DNA from: Halomonas denitrificans
GTDB taxonomy: Bacteria > Pseudomonadota > Gammaproteobacteria > Xanthomonadales > Wenzhouxiangellaceae
Assembly: GCA_019800895.1 (NCBI GenBank)
Contig: JAHVKF010000001.1
Location: forward strand, 186,001-250,000
Length of the DNA: 64,000 nucleotides
Reading direction: 5' to 3'
Position numbers and translations under genes: made by a program
Notes under the pieces: generated by a model
What the model was told of the DNA's origin: nothing
Seen by the model: only the letters and a program-made list of their open reading frames with translations
The model's database searches: none
In this document: positions 37,843 to 57,170 of the stretch, one piece after another
Layout of the letters: each line of letters starts with the position of its first letter
Numbering within the stretch: position 1 is the first letter of the stretch

Positions 37843-37873
37843 AAAACGGCCCGGAGCGTGGGCGCCGGGCCGT
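37843..37873 (-). terminator. Terminator of the rpsP-rimM-trmD-rplS operon
   Basis: On the minus strand ACGGCCCGG (37873-37865) pairs with CCGGGCCGT (37854-37846), followed by TTTTC. It lies about 54 nt after the rplS stop. Confidence 0.75.
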
Positions 37874-37926
37874 CGAAGCAGGGTCGCGATCGAGCCGCAC
37901 CCCGGAGTCTTGCGCGATGGGTGCGC

Positions 37927-38292
37927 TCAGGAAGAGGCGCGTGCCCGACCCGTGAGCTTTTCGCGGATTCGCGCCGCCTTGCCTTCGAGGTTGCGCAGGT
38001 AGAACAGCTTGGCGCGACGGACGCGGCCCTTGCGCTTGACCTCGATCGACTCGATCAACGGGCTGTAGCTCTGGAACACGCGCTCCACGCCCGTGCCGTG
38101 CGAAATCTTGCGCACGGTGAAGGCCGAGTGCAATCCCCGATTGCGGCGCGCGATGACGACGCCTTCGAAAGCCTGCAGACGCTGGCGCTCGCCCTCGCGA
38201 ACCCACAGGTTGACGACGACGGTGTCCCCCGGGGCGAAGTCCGGGAGTTCCTTCTGGGTCTGCTCGGCGTTGATCTGGTCGATGATGTTCAT
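37927..38292 (-). CDS. rplS: 50S ribosomal protein L19
   Basis: 121 residues. It has the L19 signatures [35 protein letters not shown] and [18 protein letters not shown], with the C-terminal [22 protein letters not shown]19 lies at the 30S-50S interface. It is the last gene of rpsP-rimM-trmD-rplS, the standard order. Confidence 0.98.
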   Translation of the reverse strand: MNIIDQINAEQTQKELPDFAPGDTVVVNLWVREGERQRLQAFEGVVIARRNRGLHSAFTVRKISHGTGVERVFQSYSPLIESIEVKRKGRVRRAKLFYLRNLEGKAARIREKLTGRARASS

Positions 38293-38414
38293 GGTGCGAA
38301 TTCCGTCCGCTCGATGATTTCGGTGCGGGCGCAGCCGTTGGCTGCACCCGCCAAGTCAAGCGCGCAAGTATAGCGCAAGATTCGCCGCAGCGAAAGAGGA
38401 AATGCCGCTGCGGA

Positions 38415-39158
38415 TCAGGCGTCGCGCGGCGATTCGAGGAACGCCAGTTCGTCCTCGTCGAGACGGCCTTCGCTCTTCAGGGCGTCGATCAGGTCCGGCC
38501 GCCGGTCGCGCGTTCGCTGCAGCGCCTCGCGCCGCCGCCAGCGGGCGATCGCCGCGTGATCGCCGGAGCGCAGGACGTCCGGAACCGCTCGCTCCCGCCA
38601 GATCTCGGGTCGGGTGTAGTGCGGGCAGTCGAGCAGTCCGCTGGAGAAGGAATCCTGGGCCGCCGACTCCTCGTGGCCAAGCACACCGGGCTGGAGGCGG
38701 AGCACCGCATCGATCAGGGCCGCGGCCGCGAGCTCGCCGCCGGAAAGGACGAAATCGCCGAGCGACCACTCCTCGTCCACCAGTTCCTCGTGGACCCGTT
38801 CGTCCATCCCCTCGTAGCGACCGCACACCAGGATCAGGCGTTCCCGGCCCGCCAGCCGCTCCACGGCCTCCTGGTCCACACGCCGGCCCTGCGGCGTCAA
38901 CGCGGCGACCGGCGCGTCCGAACCCTGCCGGGCCTCTTCGATGGCCCGCGCCAGCGGCTCGGGGCGCATCACCATGCCGGGCCCGCCGCCGTAGGGTCGA
39001 TCGTCGACGCTCCGGTGCACCCCTTCGGCGTGCGTGCGCGGATCGAAGGTCCGGAGCCGGACCCGCTCCTCGGCCAGCGCCCTGCCCGTCAGGCCGAGCT
39101 CGTGCAACGAATCGAACCAGTCCGGGAACAGGGTGACGACGTGGATTTCAGTCAGCAT
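38415..39158 (-). CDS. trmD: tRNA (guanine-N1)-methyltransferase
   Basis: 247 residues from the ATG at 39158. The knot (SPOUT) fold motifs are present: VTLFPDWFDS, YGGGPGMVMRPEP, LVCGRYEGMDERV and GDFVLSGGELAA, and the C-terminal helical domain ends EDELAFL. TrmD makes m1G37 in tRNAs and prevents +1 frameshifting; it is essential in most bacteria. Its start overlaps the rimM stop region by 11 nt. Confidence 0.98.
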   Translation of the reverse strand: MLTEIHVVTLFPDWFDSLHELGLTGRALAEERVRLRTFDPRTHAEGVHRSVDDRPYGGGPGMVMRPEPLARAIEEARQGSDAPVAALTPQGRRVDQEAVERLAGRERLILVCGRYEGMDERVHEELVDEEWSLGDFVLSGGELAAAALIDAVLRLQPGVLGHEESAAQDSFSSGLLDCPHYTRPEIWRERAVPDVLRSGDHAAIARWRRREALQRTRDRRPDLIDALKSEGRLDEDELAFLESPRDA

Positions 39159-39690
39159 CGGTCCACTCCGGCTGCCAGTCGACCACCACGGTGCCCGCAT
39201 CGAGGTCGACCTCTCGGACATAGCGATCGAGCACGAACGGCACGAGGTGGTCGCGCCCGCCGTCGCTTCGCCGGATCACCAGAATGTCGTGGACGCCGGC
39301 GTCGAGCAGGCCGTGGACCCGGCCCAGTTCGACCGAATCCAGGTTGATCACCTGCAGGTTCAGCAGGTCCTTCCAGTAGTAGCGGTCGGGACCGGATTCG
39401 GGCAGTGCGTCGGTCGGAATCCTCAGTTCGGTTCCGGCCAGCCGCTCGGCCTGTTCCCGGGAATCGATTTCCTCCACGCGAGCGACCAGGCGGGGACCCT
39501 GGCGACGCCACTCGCGTACGTGCAGAAGCCCCGGCGAGCCGTCGGCCTGCCAGGGCTGGTAATCGAAGATGTTCTCGGGCGGGTCGGTGAAGGAAAACAC
39601 CTTCACCCAACCGGACACGCCCCAGGCACCGTTCAAGCGGCCGATGCGAAGCGTGGCTTCACTGGGCTCGTCCGGGCCCGGAGCGGTCAT
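39148..39690 (-). CDS. rimM: Ribosome maturation factor RimM
   Basis: 180 residues from the ATG at 39690. The N-terminal barrel (LRIGRLNGAWGVSGWVKVFSFTDPPENIF) and the C-terminal PRC-barrel (YYWKDLLNLQVINLDSVELGRVHGLLDAGVHDILVIR) match RimM, which assists maturation of the 30S head. The 3' end overlaps trmD by 11 nt, suggesting coupling. Confidence 0.97.
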   Translation of the reverse strand: MTAPGPDEPSEATLRIGRLNGAWGVSGWVKVFSFTDPPENIFDYQPWQADGSPGLLHVREWRRQGPRLVARVEEIDSREQAERLAGTELRIPTDALPESGPDRYYWKDLLNLQVINLDSVELGRVHGLLDAGVHDILVIRRSDGGRDHLVPFVLDRYVREVDLDAGTVVVDWQPEWTDAD

Positions 39691-39700
39691 GTGTCCGGGC

Positions 39701-39961
39701 TCAGGCGTCTGCCGAAGCGGCCTTGCGCGATTCGTCGACCAGGTGGCTGACTCGCTCGGAGATCTGCGCACCCTGCTCCTTCCAGTGATCGATACGCTCG
39801 AGGTCCACGCGCAGGCGCTCCGCCTGGCCGCGGGCCACCGGGTTGAAGAACCCGATGCGCTCGATGTAACGGCCGTCGCGGCGGTTACGGCTATCGGTCA
39901 CCACGATGTGGTAGAACGGCTGTTTCTTGGCACCACCACGTGCCAGTCGGATCTTGACCAT
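39701..39961 (-). CDS. rpsP: 30S ribosomal protein S16
   Basis: 86 residues from the ATG at 39961. It starts [20 protein letters not shown] and continues with [18 protein letters not shown] and [15 protein letters not shown], the S16 pattern. It is the first gene of the rpsP operon, 10 nt before rimM. It lies only 131 nt after the rpoC stop, an unusual neighbour. Confidence 0.98.
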   Translation of the reverse strand: MVKIRLARGGAKKQPFYHIVVTDSRNRRDGRYIERIGFFNPVARGQAERLRVDLERIDHWKEQGAQISERVSHLVDESRKAASADA

Positions 39962-40054
39962 GCTGTCTCCTGCTCCATCGACCGGACGATCATCCCCGGC
40001 CGGTTCGCTTGTGTTCGAAAGGACGCGGGATTGTACCCGCATTCCACGTTGATC

Positions 40055-40082
40055 GGGCCCGGACGGACGACCGTCCGGGCCC
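40055..40082 (-). other. Strong hairpin between rpoC and rpsP
   Basis: A perfect 11-bp stem GGGCCCGGACG / CGTCCGGGCCC (40055-40065 and 40072-40082) lies 10 nt after the rpoC stop. There is no T tract on either side, so it may be a 3'-end stabiliser, a processing site or a non-canonical terminator. Confidence 0.6.
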
Positions 40083-40092
40083 TTCGTACTGC

Positions 40093-44322
<4,230 letters not shown>

Positions 44323-44339
44323 ATCGTGATCCTCCTCGA

Positions 44340-48419
<4,080 letters not shown>

Positions 48420-48476
48420 CGGCATTTCACCCGCGTGCTGGTGCAGTTGATCCGGGACACTTCAAACAGACTGAAC

Positions 48477-48570
48477 CGCCAGGACACCCGGAACGGGCCC
48501 TGGCGATCGTTCTTGCGCTGGCAGAACGCTGCAAACAGGAACGGGCCGGGCGCCCTCGGACGCCCAGCCC
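48477..48570 (-). promoter_or_regulatory. Two hairpins in the rplL-rpoB spacer (attenuator / RNase III-type region)
   Basis: GGGCCGGGCG / CGCCCAGCCC (48543-48552 with 48561-48570; G-T wobble allowed) lies 30 nt after rplL. CGCCAGG / CCTGGCG (48477-48483 with 48499-48505), with an inner CCCG-GAA-CGGG helix, follows. In E. coli this spacer holds an attenuator and an RNase III site that lower rpoB relative to rplL; the same role is inferred here. Confidence 0.55.
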
Positions 48571-48600
48571 ATGCCTGACATCAATGCGGAATCGAGGAGA

Positions 48601-48981
48601 TTACTTGACCTCGACGGTCGCGCCAGCTTCTTCCAGCTGCTTCTTGATGTCTTCTGCTTCTTCCTTGCTGACGCCTTCCTTGACCGGGGACGGAGCGCCC
48701 TCGACCATGTCCTTGGCTTCCTTCAGACCCAGGCCCGTGATGCCACGGACGGCCTTGATGACCTGGACCTTCTTGTCGCCGAAGCCTGCCAGGACGACGT
48801 CGAATTCGGTCTTCTCTTCCGCAGCACCTGCGTCGCCACCGGCAGCCGGAGCGGCAGCAGCGGCCACCGGAGCGGCAGCGGAAACACCGAACTTCTCTTC
48901 CATCGCTTCGATGAGGTCGACGACCTCCACGACGGTCATGTTGGAAATGGTTTCAAGAATGTCTTCTTTGGAAACGGCCAT
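48601..48981 (-). CDS. rplL: 50S ribosomal protein L7/L12
   Basis: 126 residues. The N-terminal dimer domain ([29 protein letters not shown]) is followed by an Ala/Gly/Pro hinge and the C-terminal factor-binding domain ([39 protein letters not shown]). Multiple copies on L10 form the stalk that recruits GTPase factors. It lies 41 nt after rplJ. Confidence 0.98.
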   Translation of the reverse strand: MAVSKEDILETISNMTVVEVVDLIEAMEEKFGVSAAAPVAAAAAPAAGGDAGAAEEKTEFDVVLAGFGDKKVQVIKAVRGITGLGLKEAKDMVEGAPSPVKEGVSKEEAEDIKKQLEEAGATVEVK

Positions 48982-49022
48982 TGTTCAATACTCCAGATTT
49001 CAAGCGTTAAAAACGAAAAGGA

Positions 49023-49550
49023 TCAGGCAGCCTGCTTGCTGTCGCGAACCGCGGCAACGGTACGAACCAGCTTGGTGTGCGGCTCGGCGAGGGTGCGAAC
49101 GAATTTCTCGATCGGTGCCTTCATGACACCCATCAGCATGGCGATCGCCTGGTCGCGGGTCGGCATCTTGGCCAGGCGCTCGATTTCCGAGGCCTGGTAG
49201 AGCGTCGCGCCCATGGCAACCAGCCGAACGACGAGCTTGTCCTCGTCCTTCGCGAAGTCCTTGATCAGCCGCGCTGCAGCACCCGGGTCCTCGATGGAGA
49301 ACGCGAACAACAGCGGGCCGGTCAGTTCCTCGGCCATGCATTCGAACTCGGTACCCTCGACGGCACGCTTGACCAGCGTGTTCTTGGCGACCTTGAGATA
49401 GACACCTTCGTTGCGCGCCTTCGCACGCATCTCGGTCATCTTCTCGACGGTAATGCCACGATATTCGGCAGCTACGGCTGAGTGCGCGGACTGGGCCACA
49501 CTGGCCACTTCCGCCACGACCGCCTTCTTCTGCTCGAGAGTGAGCGCCAT
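49023..49550 (-). CDS. rplJ: 50S ribosomal protein L10
   Basis: 175 residues with GGAGG about 7 nt upstream. It begins MALTLEQKKAVVAEVASVAQS and has EYRGITVEKMTEMRAKAR and KNTLVKRAVEGTEFECM, typical of L10. It anchors L7/L12 and in E. coli represses its own operon by binding the leader. The 278-nt untranslated gap upstream fits such a leader. Confidence 0.98.
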   Translation of the reverse strand: MALTLEQKKAVVAEVASVAQSAHSAVAAEYRGITVEKMTEMRAKARNEGVYLKVAKNTLVKRAVEGTEFECMAEELTGPLLFAFSIEDPGAAARLIKDFAKDEDKLVVRLVAMGATLYQASEIERLAKMPTRDQAIAMLMGVMKAPIEKFVRTLAEPHTKLVRTVAAVRDSKQAA

Positions 49551-49554
49551 CTGC

Positions 49555-49745
49555 TACCTCCGTCAAGTCGGATGGCCGGATCGCTCCGACCTTCCAGCCA
49601 CACCGGATTCGCATGAATCCGGCACCTTGTTGGTGGCCGTTTCCCTTCGATCCGGAAATCGTCGGTAATCGGGCGACACCATCTGCGCAGGCGGAATCGC
49701 TTCCTTTAGCCCCTGCCACGCGCGAGCGGTTCGGGGACCTGCGGT
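49555..49745 (-). promoter_or_regulatory. Probable L10 leader (rplJ autoregulatory 5' UTR)
   Basis: The 278-nt gap between rplA and rplJ holds no gene. Read leftward it contains GGTCCCCGAACC, then a segment ATTCCGCCTGCGCAGATGGTG (about 49701-49681), resembling the conserved part of the gammaproteobacterial L10 leader, followed by short hairpins up to the ribosome site. Boundaries are approximate. Confidence 0.55.
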
Positions 49746-49828
49746 CTTGGACGGGCGCGGAAACGGTCTCCGCGATACGCCCGCACATCGGCCGGGCCCG
49801 AAAGCCCGGCACGAATCCTCTGCCGGAA

Positions 49829-50524
49829 CTACAGTTCCAGCGTTGCGTTGTCGACGACCAGGCCGGGGCCCATCGTGGTCGACACCGCGATCTTGCGAAG
49901 ATACTGACCCTTGGACGCGGCCGGCTTGGCCTTGACCAGTTCCTGGATCAGCGCCTTCAGGTTGTTCTTCAGCGCCTCGACCTCGAAGTCCGCCTTGCCG
50001 ATCGTGGTGTGCACGATTCCGCCCTTGTCGGTCCGGAACTGCACCTGGCCGGCCTTGGCGTTCTTGACGGCGGTTTCGACGTCGGTCGTCACCGTTCCGA
50101 CCTTCGGGTTCGGCATCAGGCCGCGCGGGCCCAGGACCTGGCCCAACCGGCCGACGACGCGCATGGCGTCCGGGGTTGCGATGCAGACGTCGAAATCGAT
50201 CGTGCCGCCCTTGATGGTCTCGGCCAGGTCGTCCATGCCGACGATGTCGGCGCCGGCAGCCTCGGCCTTCTCTGCGTTCTCGCCCTGCGCGAACACCGCG
50301 ACCCGGACGCTCTTGCCGGTGCCGTGCGGAAGCACGGTCGCGCCGCGCACCACCTGGTCGGATTTGCGCGGGTCGATGCCCAGGCGAACGGCCACGTCGA
50401 CGCTCTCGGTGAACTTGACCTTGCTCATGTCCTTGAGCAGGCCGAGCGCTTCGTCGATGCCGTACAGCTTGCCGGGTTCGATCTGGTCGCGGATTGCGCG
50501 ACGACGCTTGGTATTGGCAGCCAT
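49829..50524 (-). CDS. rplA: 50S ribosomal protein L1
   Basis: 231 residues. It has [51 protein letters not shown] and [15 protein letters not shown], diagnostic of L1. L1 binds 23S rRNA near the E site and represses L11-L1 translation in E. coli. The start overlaps the rplK stop by one base (TAATG). Confidence 0.98.
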   Translation of the reverse strand: MAANTKRRRAIRDQIEPGKLYGIDEALGLLKDMSKVKFTESVDVAVRLGIDPRKSDQVVRGATVLPHGTGKSVRVAVFAQGENAEKAEAAGADIVGMDDLAETIKGGTIDFDVCIATPDAMRVVGRLGQVLGPRGLMPNPKVGTVTTDVETAVKNAKAGQVQFRTDKGGIVHTTIGKADFEVEALKNNLKALIQELVKAKPAASKGQYLRKIAVSTTMGPGLVVDNATLEL

Positions 50525-50958
50525 TATTCGACACCCTCCACGTTCAGGCCCATGCTGCGGGCGCTGCCGGCGATCGTGCGCACTGCGGCATCCATGTCCG
50601 CAGCGGTCAGATCCGGCTCCTTCATCTTCGCGATTTCCTCGAGCTGGGCACGGGTCACCGTGCCGACCTTCTTGGTGTTCGGCTCGCCACTGCCCTTCTG
50701 GATCTTGGCGGCCTTGCGCAGCAGCACGGCGGCCGGGGGCGTCTTGGTGATGAACGTGAAGCTGCGGTCGTTGTAGACCGTGATCACCACCGGCGTGGGC
50801 AGACCCGGCTCGATGCTCTGGGTCGCCGCGTTGAACGCCTTGCAGAATTCCATGATGTTCACGCCGTGCTGACCCAGCGCGGGGCCCACGGGCGGACTCG
50901 GATTGGCCTGACCTGCAGGAACCTGCAGCTTGATGTAGGCCGAGATCTTCTTAGCCAT
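50524..50958 (-). CDS. rplK: 50S ribosomal protein L11
   Basis: 144 residues, two more than E. coli. Signatures include [34 protein letters not shown] and the C-terminal rRNA-binding [32 protein letters not shown] precedes the ATG. L11 is part of the GTPase-associated centre and is needed for RelA activation. Confidence 0.98.
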   Translation of the reverse strand: MAKKISAYIKLQVPAGQANPSPPVGPALGQHGVNIMEFCKAFNAATQSIEPGLPTPVVITVYNDRSFTFITKTPPAAVLLRKAAKIQKGSGEPNTKKVGTVTRAQLEEIAKMKEPDLTAADMDAAVRTIAGSARSMGLNVEGVE

Positions 50959-51087
50959 CGTCGTTTCTCCTTCGGGTACAAGCGCCGATCGACTCAGCGA
51001 TCCGGCTCCCCATCGTTGTCGTTACCATCTGCCGGCCCGCGTACGGCGCGAACCGGGTTCGCCGCCGGCGTTCGCCGGCCGCGCGAA

Positions 51088-51621
51088 TTACAGTTTCTCG
51101 ACCTGCTGGAAGTCGAGCTCCACGGGTGTCGAGCGCCCGAAGATCGAGACGGCCACGCGCAGGCGGCTCTTCTCGTAGTTGATTTCCTCGACCGTGCCGT
51201 TGAAATCGTTGAACGGCCCGTCGATCACCCGGACCATTTCGCCCGGCTCGAACAACACCTTCGGCCGCGGCTTGTCGACGCCTTCCTTGACGCGATTGAG
51301 GATCGCATCGGCCTCGGCCTGGCTGATCGGCGCGGGCTGATCCTGGCGGCCACCGATGAAACCCATCACCTTCGGCACGTCCTTGACCAGATGCCAGGTG
51401 TCTTCGTTCATTTCCATCTCGACCAGCACGTAGCCTGGGAAGAACTTGCGCTCGCTCTTGCGCTTGACGCCCTTCTTCATCTCGACCACTTCTTCGGTCG
51501 GAACCAGGATTTCGCCGAACTGATCTTCCATCTCGGCGCGTTCGATCCGGTCCTTCAGCGAACGCTGGACCTGCTTCTCGAACCCCGAGTAGGCATGAAC
51601 CACGTACCAGCGCTTGGCCAT
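51088..51621 (-). CDS. nusG: Transcription termination/antitermination protein NusG
   Basis: 177 residues. The NGN domain ([32 protein letters not shown]) and the C-terminal KOW domain ([25 protein letters not shown]) are intact. NusG links RNA polymerase to Rho and to ribosomal S10. The ATG overlaps the secE stop by one base (TGATG). Confidence 0.98.
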   Translation of the reverse strand: MAKRWYVVHAYSGFEKQVQRSLKDRIERAEMEDQFGEILVPTEEVVEMKKGVKRKSERKFFPGYVLVEMEMNEDTWHLVKDVPKVMGFIGGRQDQPAPISQAEADAILNRVKEGVDKPRPKVLFEPGEMVRVIDGPFNDFNGTVEEINYEKSRLRVAVSIFGRSTPVELDFQQVEKL

Positions 51622-51998
51622 CAGAGCTCTCCGCCGAGACCGATCAGGCGACGCACCGCGAAGCCGAACAGCGTGTCCATCAGGAACAGGATCAGCCCGA
51701 CGATCACGGTGATGACCAGTACGATCAGCGTGGTCTGAAGCGTTTCCTGGCGGGTCGGCCAGACGACCTTCCGGCGCTCGACGTCGACCTCGCGGACGTA
51801 GCTGAAGAACTCGCCGCCCTTCCGGGTGCGCGATGCAACCACCACCGCGATCGCGATCACGGCCAGCAGACCCACGATCCGGACCAGGTCCATGACCTGC
51901 CCCTCGAGATACGCGAACCCGTAGATGCCGCCGGCGAGGATCAGTACAGCGACGATCCAGAGCGGGATATCGCGCGTTGCATTCTTTTCAGCTGCCAT
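51621..51998 (-). CDS. secE: Preprotein translocase subunit SecE
   Basis: 125 residues from the ATG at 51998. There are three membrane helices (about 13-33, 37-55, 92-116), the long gammaproteobacterial form. The conserved amphipathic segment [28 protein letters not shown] precedes the last helix. It stabilises the SecY channel. It is downstream of tRNA-Trp. Confidence 0.97.
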   Translation of the reverse strand: MAAEKNATRDIPLWIVAVLILAGGIYGFAYLEGQVMDLVRIVGLLAVIAIAVVVASRTRKGGEFFSYVREVDVERRKVVWPTRQETLQTTLIVLVITVIVGLILFLMDTLFGFAVRRLIGLGGEL

Positions 51999-52019
51999 AG
52001 GGATGCCTGGTGGTTCTAG

Positions 52020-52095
<76 letters not shown>

Positions 52096-52181
52096 GTTGT
52101 ATCGACCTTCACGGTCCGGCCCGCCTTCGGCGGTCCGGCCCGCTACGACGCGATGATGCGTGAACGACTATCCGATCACGA

Positions 52182-53372
<1,191 letters not shown>

Positions 53373-53472
53373 GCCTGGAAAACTCCGTTTTCGATATGAA
53401 TGCCGGTCTCGGTGCCGGTCGCTGCCGGCAGAACGCGACCGTAGGGACCCTCCCGACGGCCGAGTTCGATTC

Positions 53473-53548
<76 letters not shown>

Positions 53549-53588
53549 GTTTTTTCGCCTTGCACCTTCATCTTCGTCCGAGCAACAC

Positions 53589-53662
53589 TGGAGCGGGTGA
53601 TCGGAATCGAACCGACATCATCAGCTTGGAAGGCTGAGGTTCTACCGTTGAACTACACCCGC
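53589..53662 (-). tRNA. tRNA-Gly (UCC)
   Basis: 74 nt including CCA: acceptor GCGGGTG/CACCCGC, anticodon loop CTTCCAA (TCC), T arm GGTTCGATTCC. Confidence 0.97.
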
Positions 53663-53694
53663 CTAGCCTGTGTCGCTTCCGCTGGATTCCGAAG

Positions 53695-53779
53695 TGGTGG
53701 AGGGGGCAGGATTCGAACCTGCGAAGGCATAGCCAGCAGATTTACAGTCTGCCCTCGTTGACCGCTTGAGTACCCCTCC
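53695..53779 (-). tRNA. tRNA-Tyr (GUA)
   Basis: 85 nt including CCA, a class II tRNA with a long variable arm. Acceptor GGAGGGG/CCCCTCC, anticodon loop CTGTAAA (GTA), T arm GGTTCGAATCC. It is the first gene of the tRNA-tuf unit. Confidence 0.97.
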
Positions 53780-53851
53780 GATCGATGTGGGAACGCGCTG
53801 TGCGAGCCGCTCCCTGCTCCGGATTTCCATCGCCATCGGACGAAGCCCGCA

Positions 53852-53880
53852 ATTGTCGGGCAACTCGCAGCCCAAGTCAA
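53852..53880 (-). promoter_or_regulatory. Promoter of the tRNA-Tyr/Gly/Thr-tuf transcript
   Basis: On the minus strand TTGACT (53880-53875), a 17-bp spacer and GACAAT (53857-53852) are followed by a GC-rich discriminator (TGCGGGC), typical of stringently controlled stable-RNA promoters. The tRNA-Tyr starts about 73 nt downstream. Confidence 0.75.
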
Positions 53881-53958
53881 GCCCGACGCGGCAAAAATCC
53901 GCCCGGGGGCGAGCGCTCAGTGGATCGGGAAGGAACGGCCGACGCGGCCGACCAGCGG

Positions 53959-54303
53959 TCAGTCGGCCGCTGCCGCCACCGTGAAACTCTCGCCGCAGCC
54001 GCACTCGTCGGTGACGTTGGGGTTGTCGAACTCGAAATGCCGGTTCAACCCCTGCTCGACGAAATCGACCCGGGTCCCGGACACCAGCGGGAGGGCGTCG
54101 GCATCGACCAGGATCCGGATGCCGCGGTCCTCGAACACGGTGTCGTCGGCGCCGACCTCATCGGCCAGCCCGACCTCGTAGGCCCAGCCGGAGCAGCCGG
54201 TGCGCCGCACGCCGAGACGCAGGCCCACCCCGCCCTCGGCGGCGAGGAACTCGGCAACCCGGTGAGCGGCCGATTCGGTCAGCGTGATGGTCGATTCGGA
54301 CAT
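53959..54303 (-). CDS. A-type iron-sulfur cluster carrier (HesB/IscA family)
   Basis: 114 residues from the ATG at 54303. The three cluster-binding Cys are present: [11 protein letters not shown] and the C-terminal [54 protein letters not shown] matches IscA/SufA/ErpA, which pass Fe-S clusters to target proteins. No isc or suf genes are nearby, so the specific member cannot be named. It is divergent from asnS. Confidence 0.93.
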   Translation of the reverse strand: MSESTITLTESAAHRVAEFLAAEGGVGLRLGVRRTGCSGWAYEVGLADEVGADDTVFEDRGIRILVDADALPLVSGTRVDFVEQGLNRHFEFDNPNVTDECGCGESFTVAAAAD

Positions 54304-54405
54304 GGGGCACCTCGCGGGCGGGTTTTCGGTCACGGCTTGCACTATTATCTTGCGCCCGAGCCCGATTTTTCAAATCCTCCTTACCTTCCGGACCCCCGAA
54401 TCGAC

Positions 54406-55806
<1,401 letters not shown>

Positions 55807-55871
55807 CGGGCGCCGGGCTTGCCGACGGTCGCCGACTTCCGGTCAGGACGTCCCGCCGATAGAAGAACGAT

Positions 55872-55901
55872 AAAAAAAGGCGCTGCCGCGAGGGCAGCGC
55901 C
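55872..55901 (-). terminator. Terminator of the DUF6502 gene
   Basis: On the minus strand GGCGCTGCC / GGCAGCGCC with a 5-nt loop (55901-55879) is followed by TTTTTTT. It lies about 195 nt after the DUF6502 stop; the same hairpin lies 72 nt after asnS on the other strand but without a T tract. Confidence 0.8.
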
Positions 55902-56096
55902 GTCCCCGACTGCCAGGACGTTTCACCGGTTCAAGGGGTCGGAACCGGTGGACGTCGATGGCCGCCACATCAACCCGGCCTCAAGGCTCCCATGCACGCC
56001 GGGTCCAACAAAGCTTCAGCGAGCGACCGATTCCGCCGAACAATCCCGCCGCTCGAGCCGGACGTCGCGGCACCAGATGCCCGGACCGCCGCGTCG

Positions 56097-56963
56097 TCAA
56101 TCGAACACATACCAGCCCACCCCGAAGCGGGCCATTTCCGCACCGCGACCTTCCGCATCCTGGTCGGCGACCTCGTATTCGCGCAGCAGGCACTCCATCT
56201 CCTCGATCTGGCGCCGCAGCAGGTCGCGCGCGCGGGCGTCGAGTTCGTCGCGACGCCCGACCGGAATCCGGGTGCTGAGCCGATCCTGCTGCAGTCGGCA
56301 GGCCCCGTGACTCGAATCGTCCGCGTTGCCGCGCACCGTCTCGACCAGGCGCGCGATCGAATGCGACCCCAGGTCCAGCGCCGTTTCCTCCGACGGTCGT
56401 ACCGGCCGGTACACCGGGTCGACCAGGCGGATGCGCTCGTCCTCGTCGACGGCGGCGTTGCCCGACTCGACCAGCTCGTCGAGCACGGTGTGCGGCGTGA
56501 TGTTGCGGCCGATCGCACGGGTGGTCAGGGCCTGGAACGAGCGATTGGGCCCCATCAGCGCCAGGCGCGCCGGCGCACCCCGCTCGTCGTGGAAGGCCGG
56601 ATCGGTCAGCCAGCGTTCGATGACCATGGAACCGGCGCAGAGCTCGGTCGCCGGCAGCTCGGTGTCCGGCCCGCCCTGTGCCGCCTCGATCGAAGCGATC
56701 GTCCGCGTGTCGAGGCCGGTCAGCATGGCCAGGCGGGACCGCGTGATGCGCTGCCCCGGGTGGGTGCGTTCGAGCCACGCTCTCGACTCGGCAACGTAGA
56801 GGCGCCGCAATCGATCGACGAGGTAGATGCACGCCACCCGACCGACCAGCAGCCGGACCAGCGGTCGGAGCAGCCGCTCGACGGCCAGCGCCGTGCGCCG
56901 CGACGGGCTGGCCGCCTCGGTCGCGCCGTTGCTTGCGGAATTGCCTGGGTCGTGAACGTGCAT
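56097..56963 (-). CDS. DUF6502 family protein
   Basis: 288 residues from the ATG at 56963; the frame is open far upstream but that part is a shadow of the MFS gene. The N-terminal pattern AVERLLRPLVRLLVGRVACIYLVDRLRRLYVAE, then the helix-turn-helix-like ITRSRLAMLTGLDTRTIASIE, then WLTDPAFHDERGAPARLAL and TPHTVLDELVESGNAAVDEDERIRLV match DUF6502. The HTH-like segment suggests nucleic-acid binding, but the function is unassigned. A sigma-70 promoter with a 20-bp palindrome lies upstream in the divergent region, which would suit autoregulation and control of the MFS gene. Confidence 0.85.
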   Translation of the reverse strand: MHVHDPGNSASNGATEAASPSRRTALAVERLLRPLVRLLVGRVACIYLVDRLRRLYVAESRAWLERTHPGQRITRSRLAMLTGLDTRTIASIEAAQGGPDTELPATELCAGSMVIERWLTDPAFHDERGAPARLALMGPNRSFQALTTRAIGRNITPHTVLDELVESGNAAVDEDERIRLVDPVYRPVRPSEETALDLGSHSIARLVETVRGNADDSSHGACRLQQDRLSTRIPVGRRDELDARARDLLRRQIEEMECLLREYEVADQDAEGRGAEMARFGVGWYVFD

Positions 56964-57039
56964 CGCCGGATGCGCTCCCCCTGATTTCGTGCCGCGTCTT
57001 CCCTCGAACGCGCGGCCGTGGCGGTGGGCCGATGTGCGC

Positions 57040-57086
57040 AGAATCGCACCGTATTCCATTTTTGTCAATATGCATCGATGCATATT
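57040..57086 (-). promoter_or_regulatory. Promoter and 20-bp palindromic operator between DUF6502 and MFS genes
   Basis: AATATGCATCGATGCATATT (57067-57086) is a perfect 20-bp palindrome. On the minus strand its end runs into TTGACA (57069-57064), followed by a 17-bp spacer and GATTCT, a plausible -35/-10 pair for the DUF6502 gene. A protein on the palindrome would cover the -35 and sit about 85 bp before the MFS start. Confidence 0.65.
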
Positions 57087-57170
57087 CGTGCCGAATCGGC
57101 ATCGAGCGACGTTCATCGCCGTGTGGCTACACTTCAGCATTCCACGACCCCGAGACTCCGAGACGCCACG

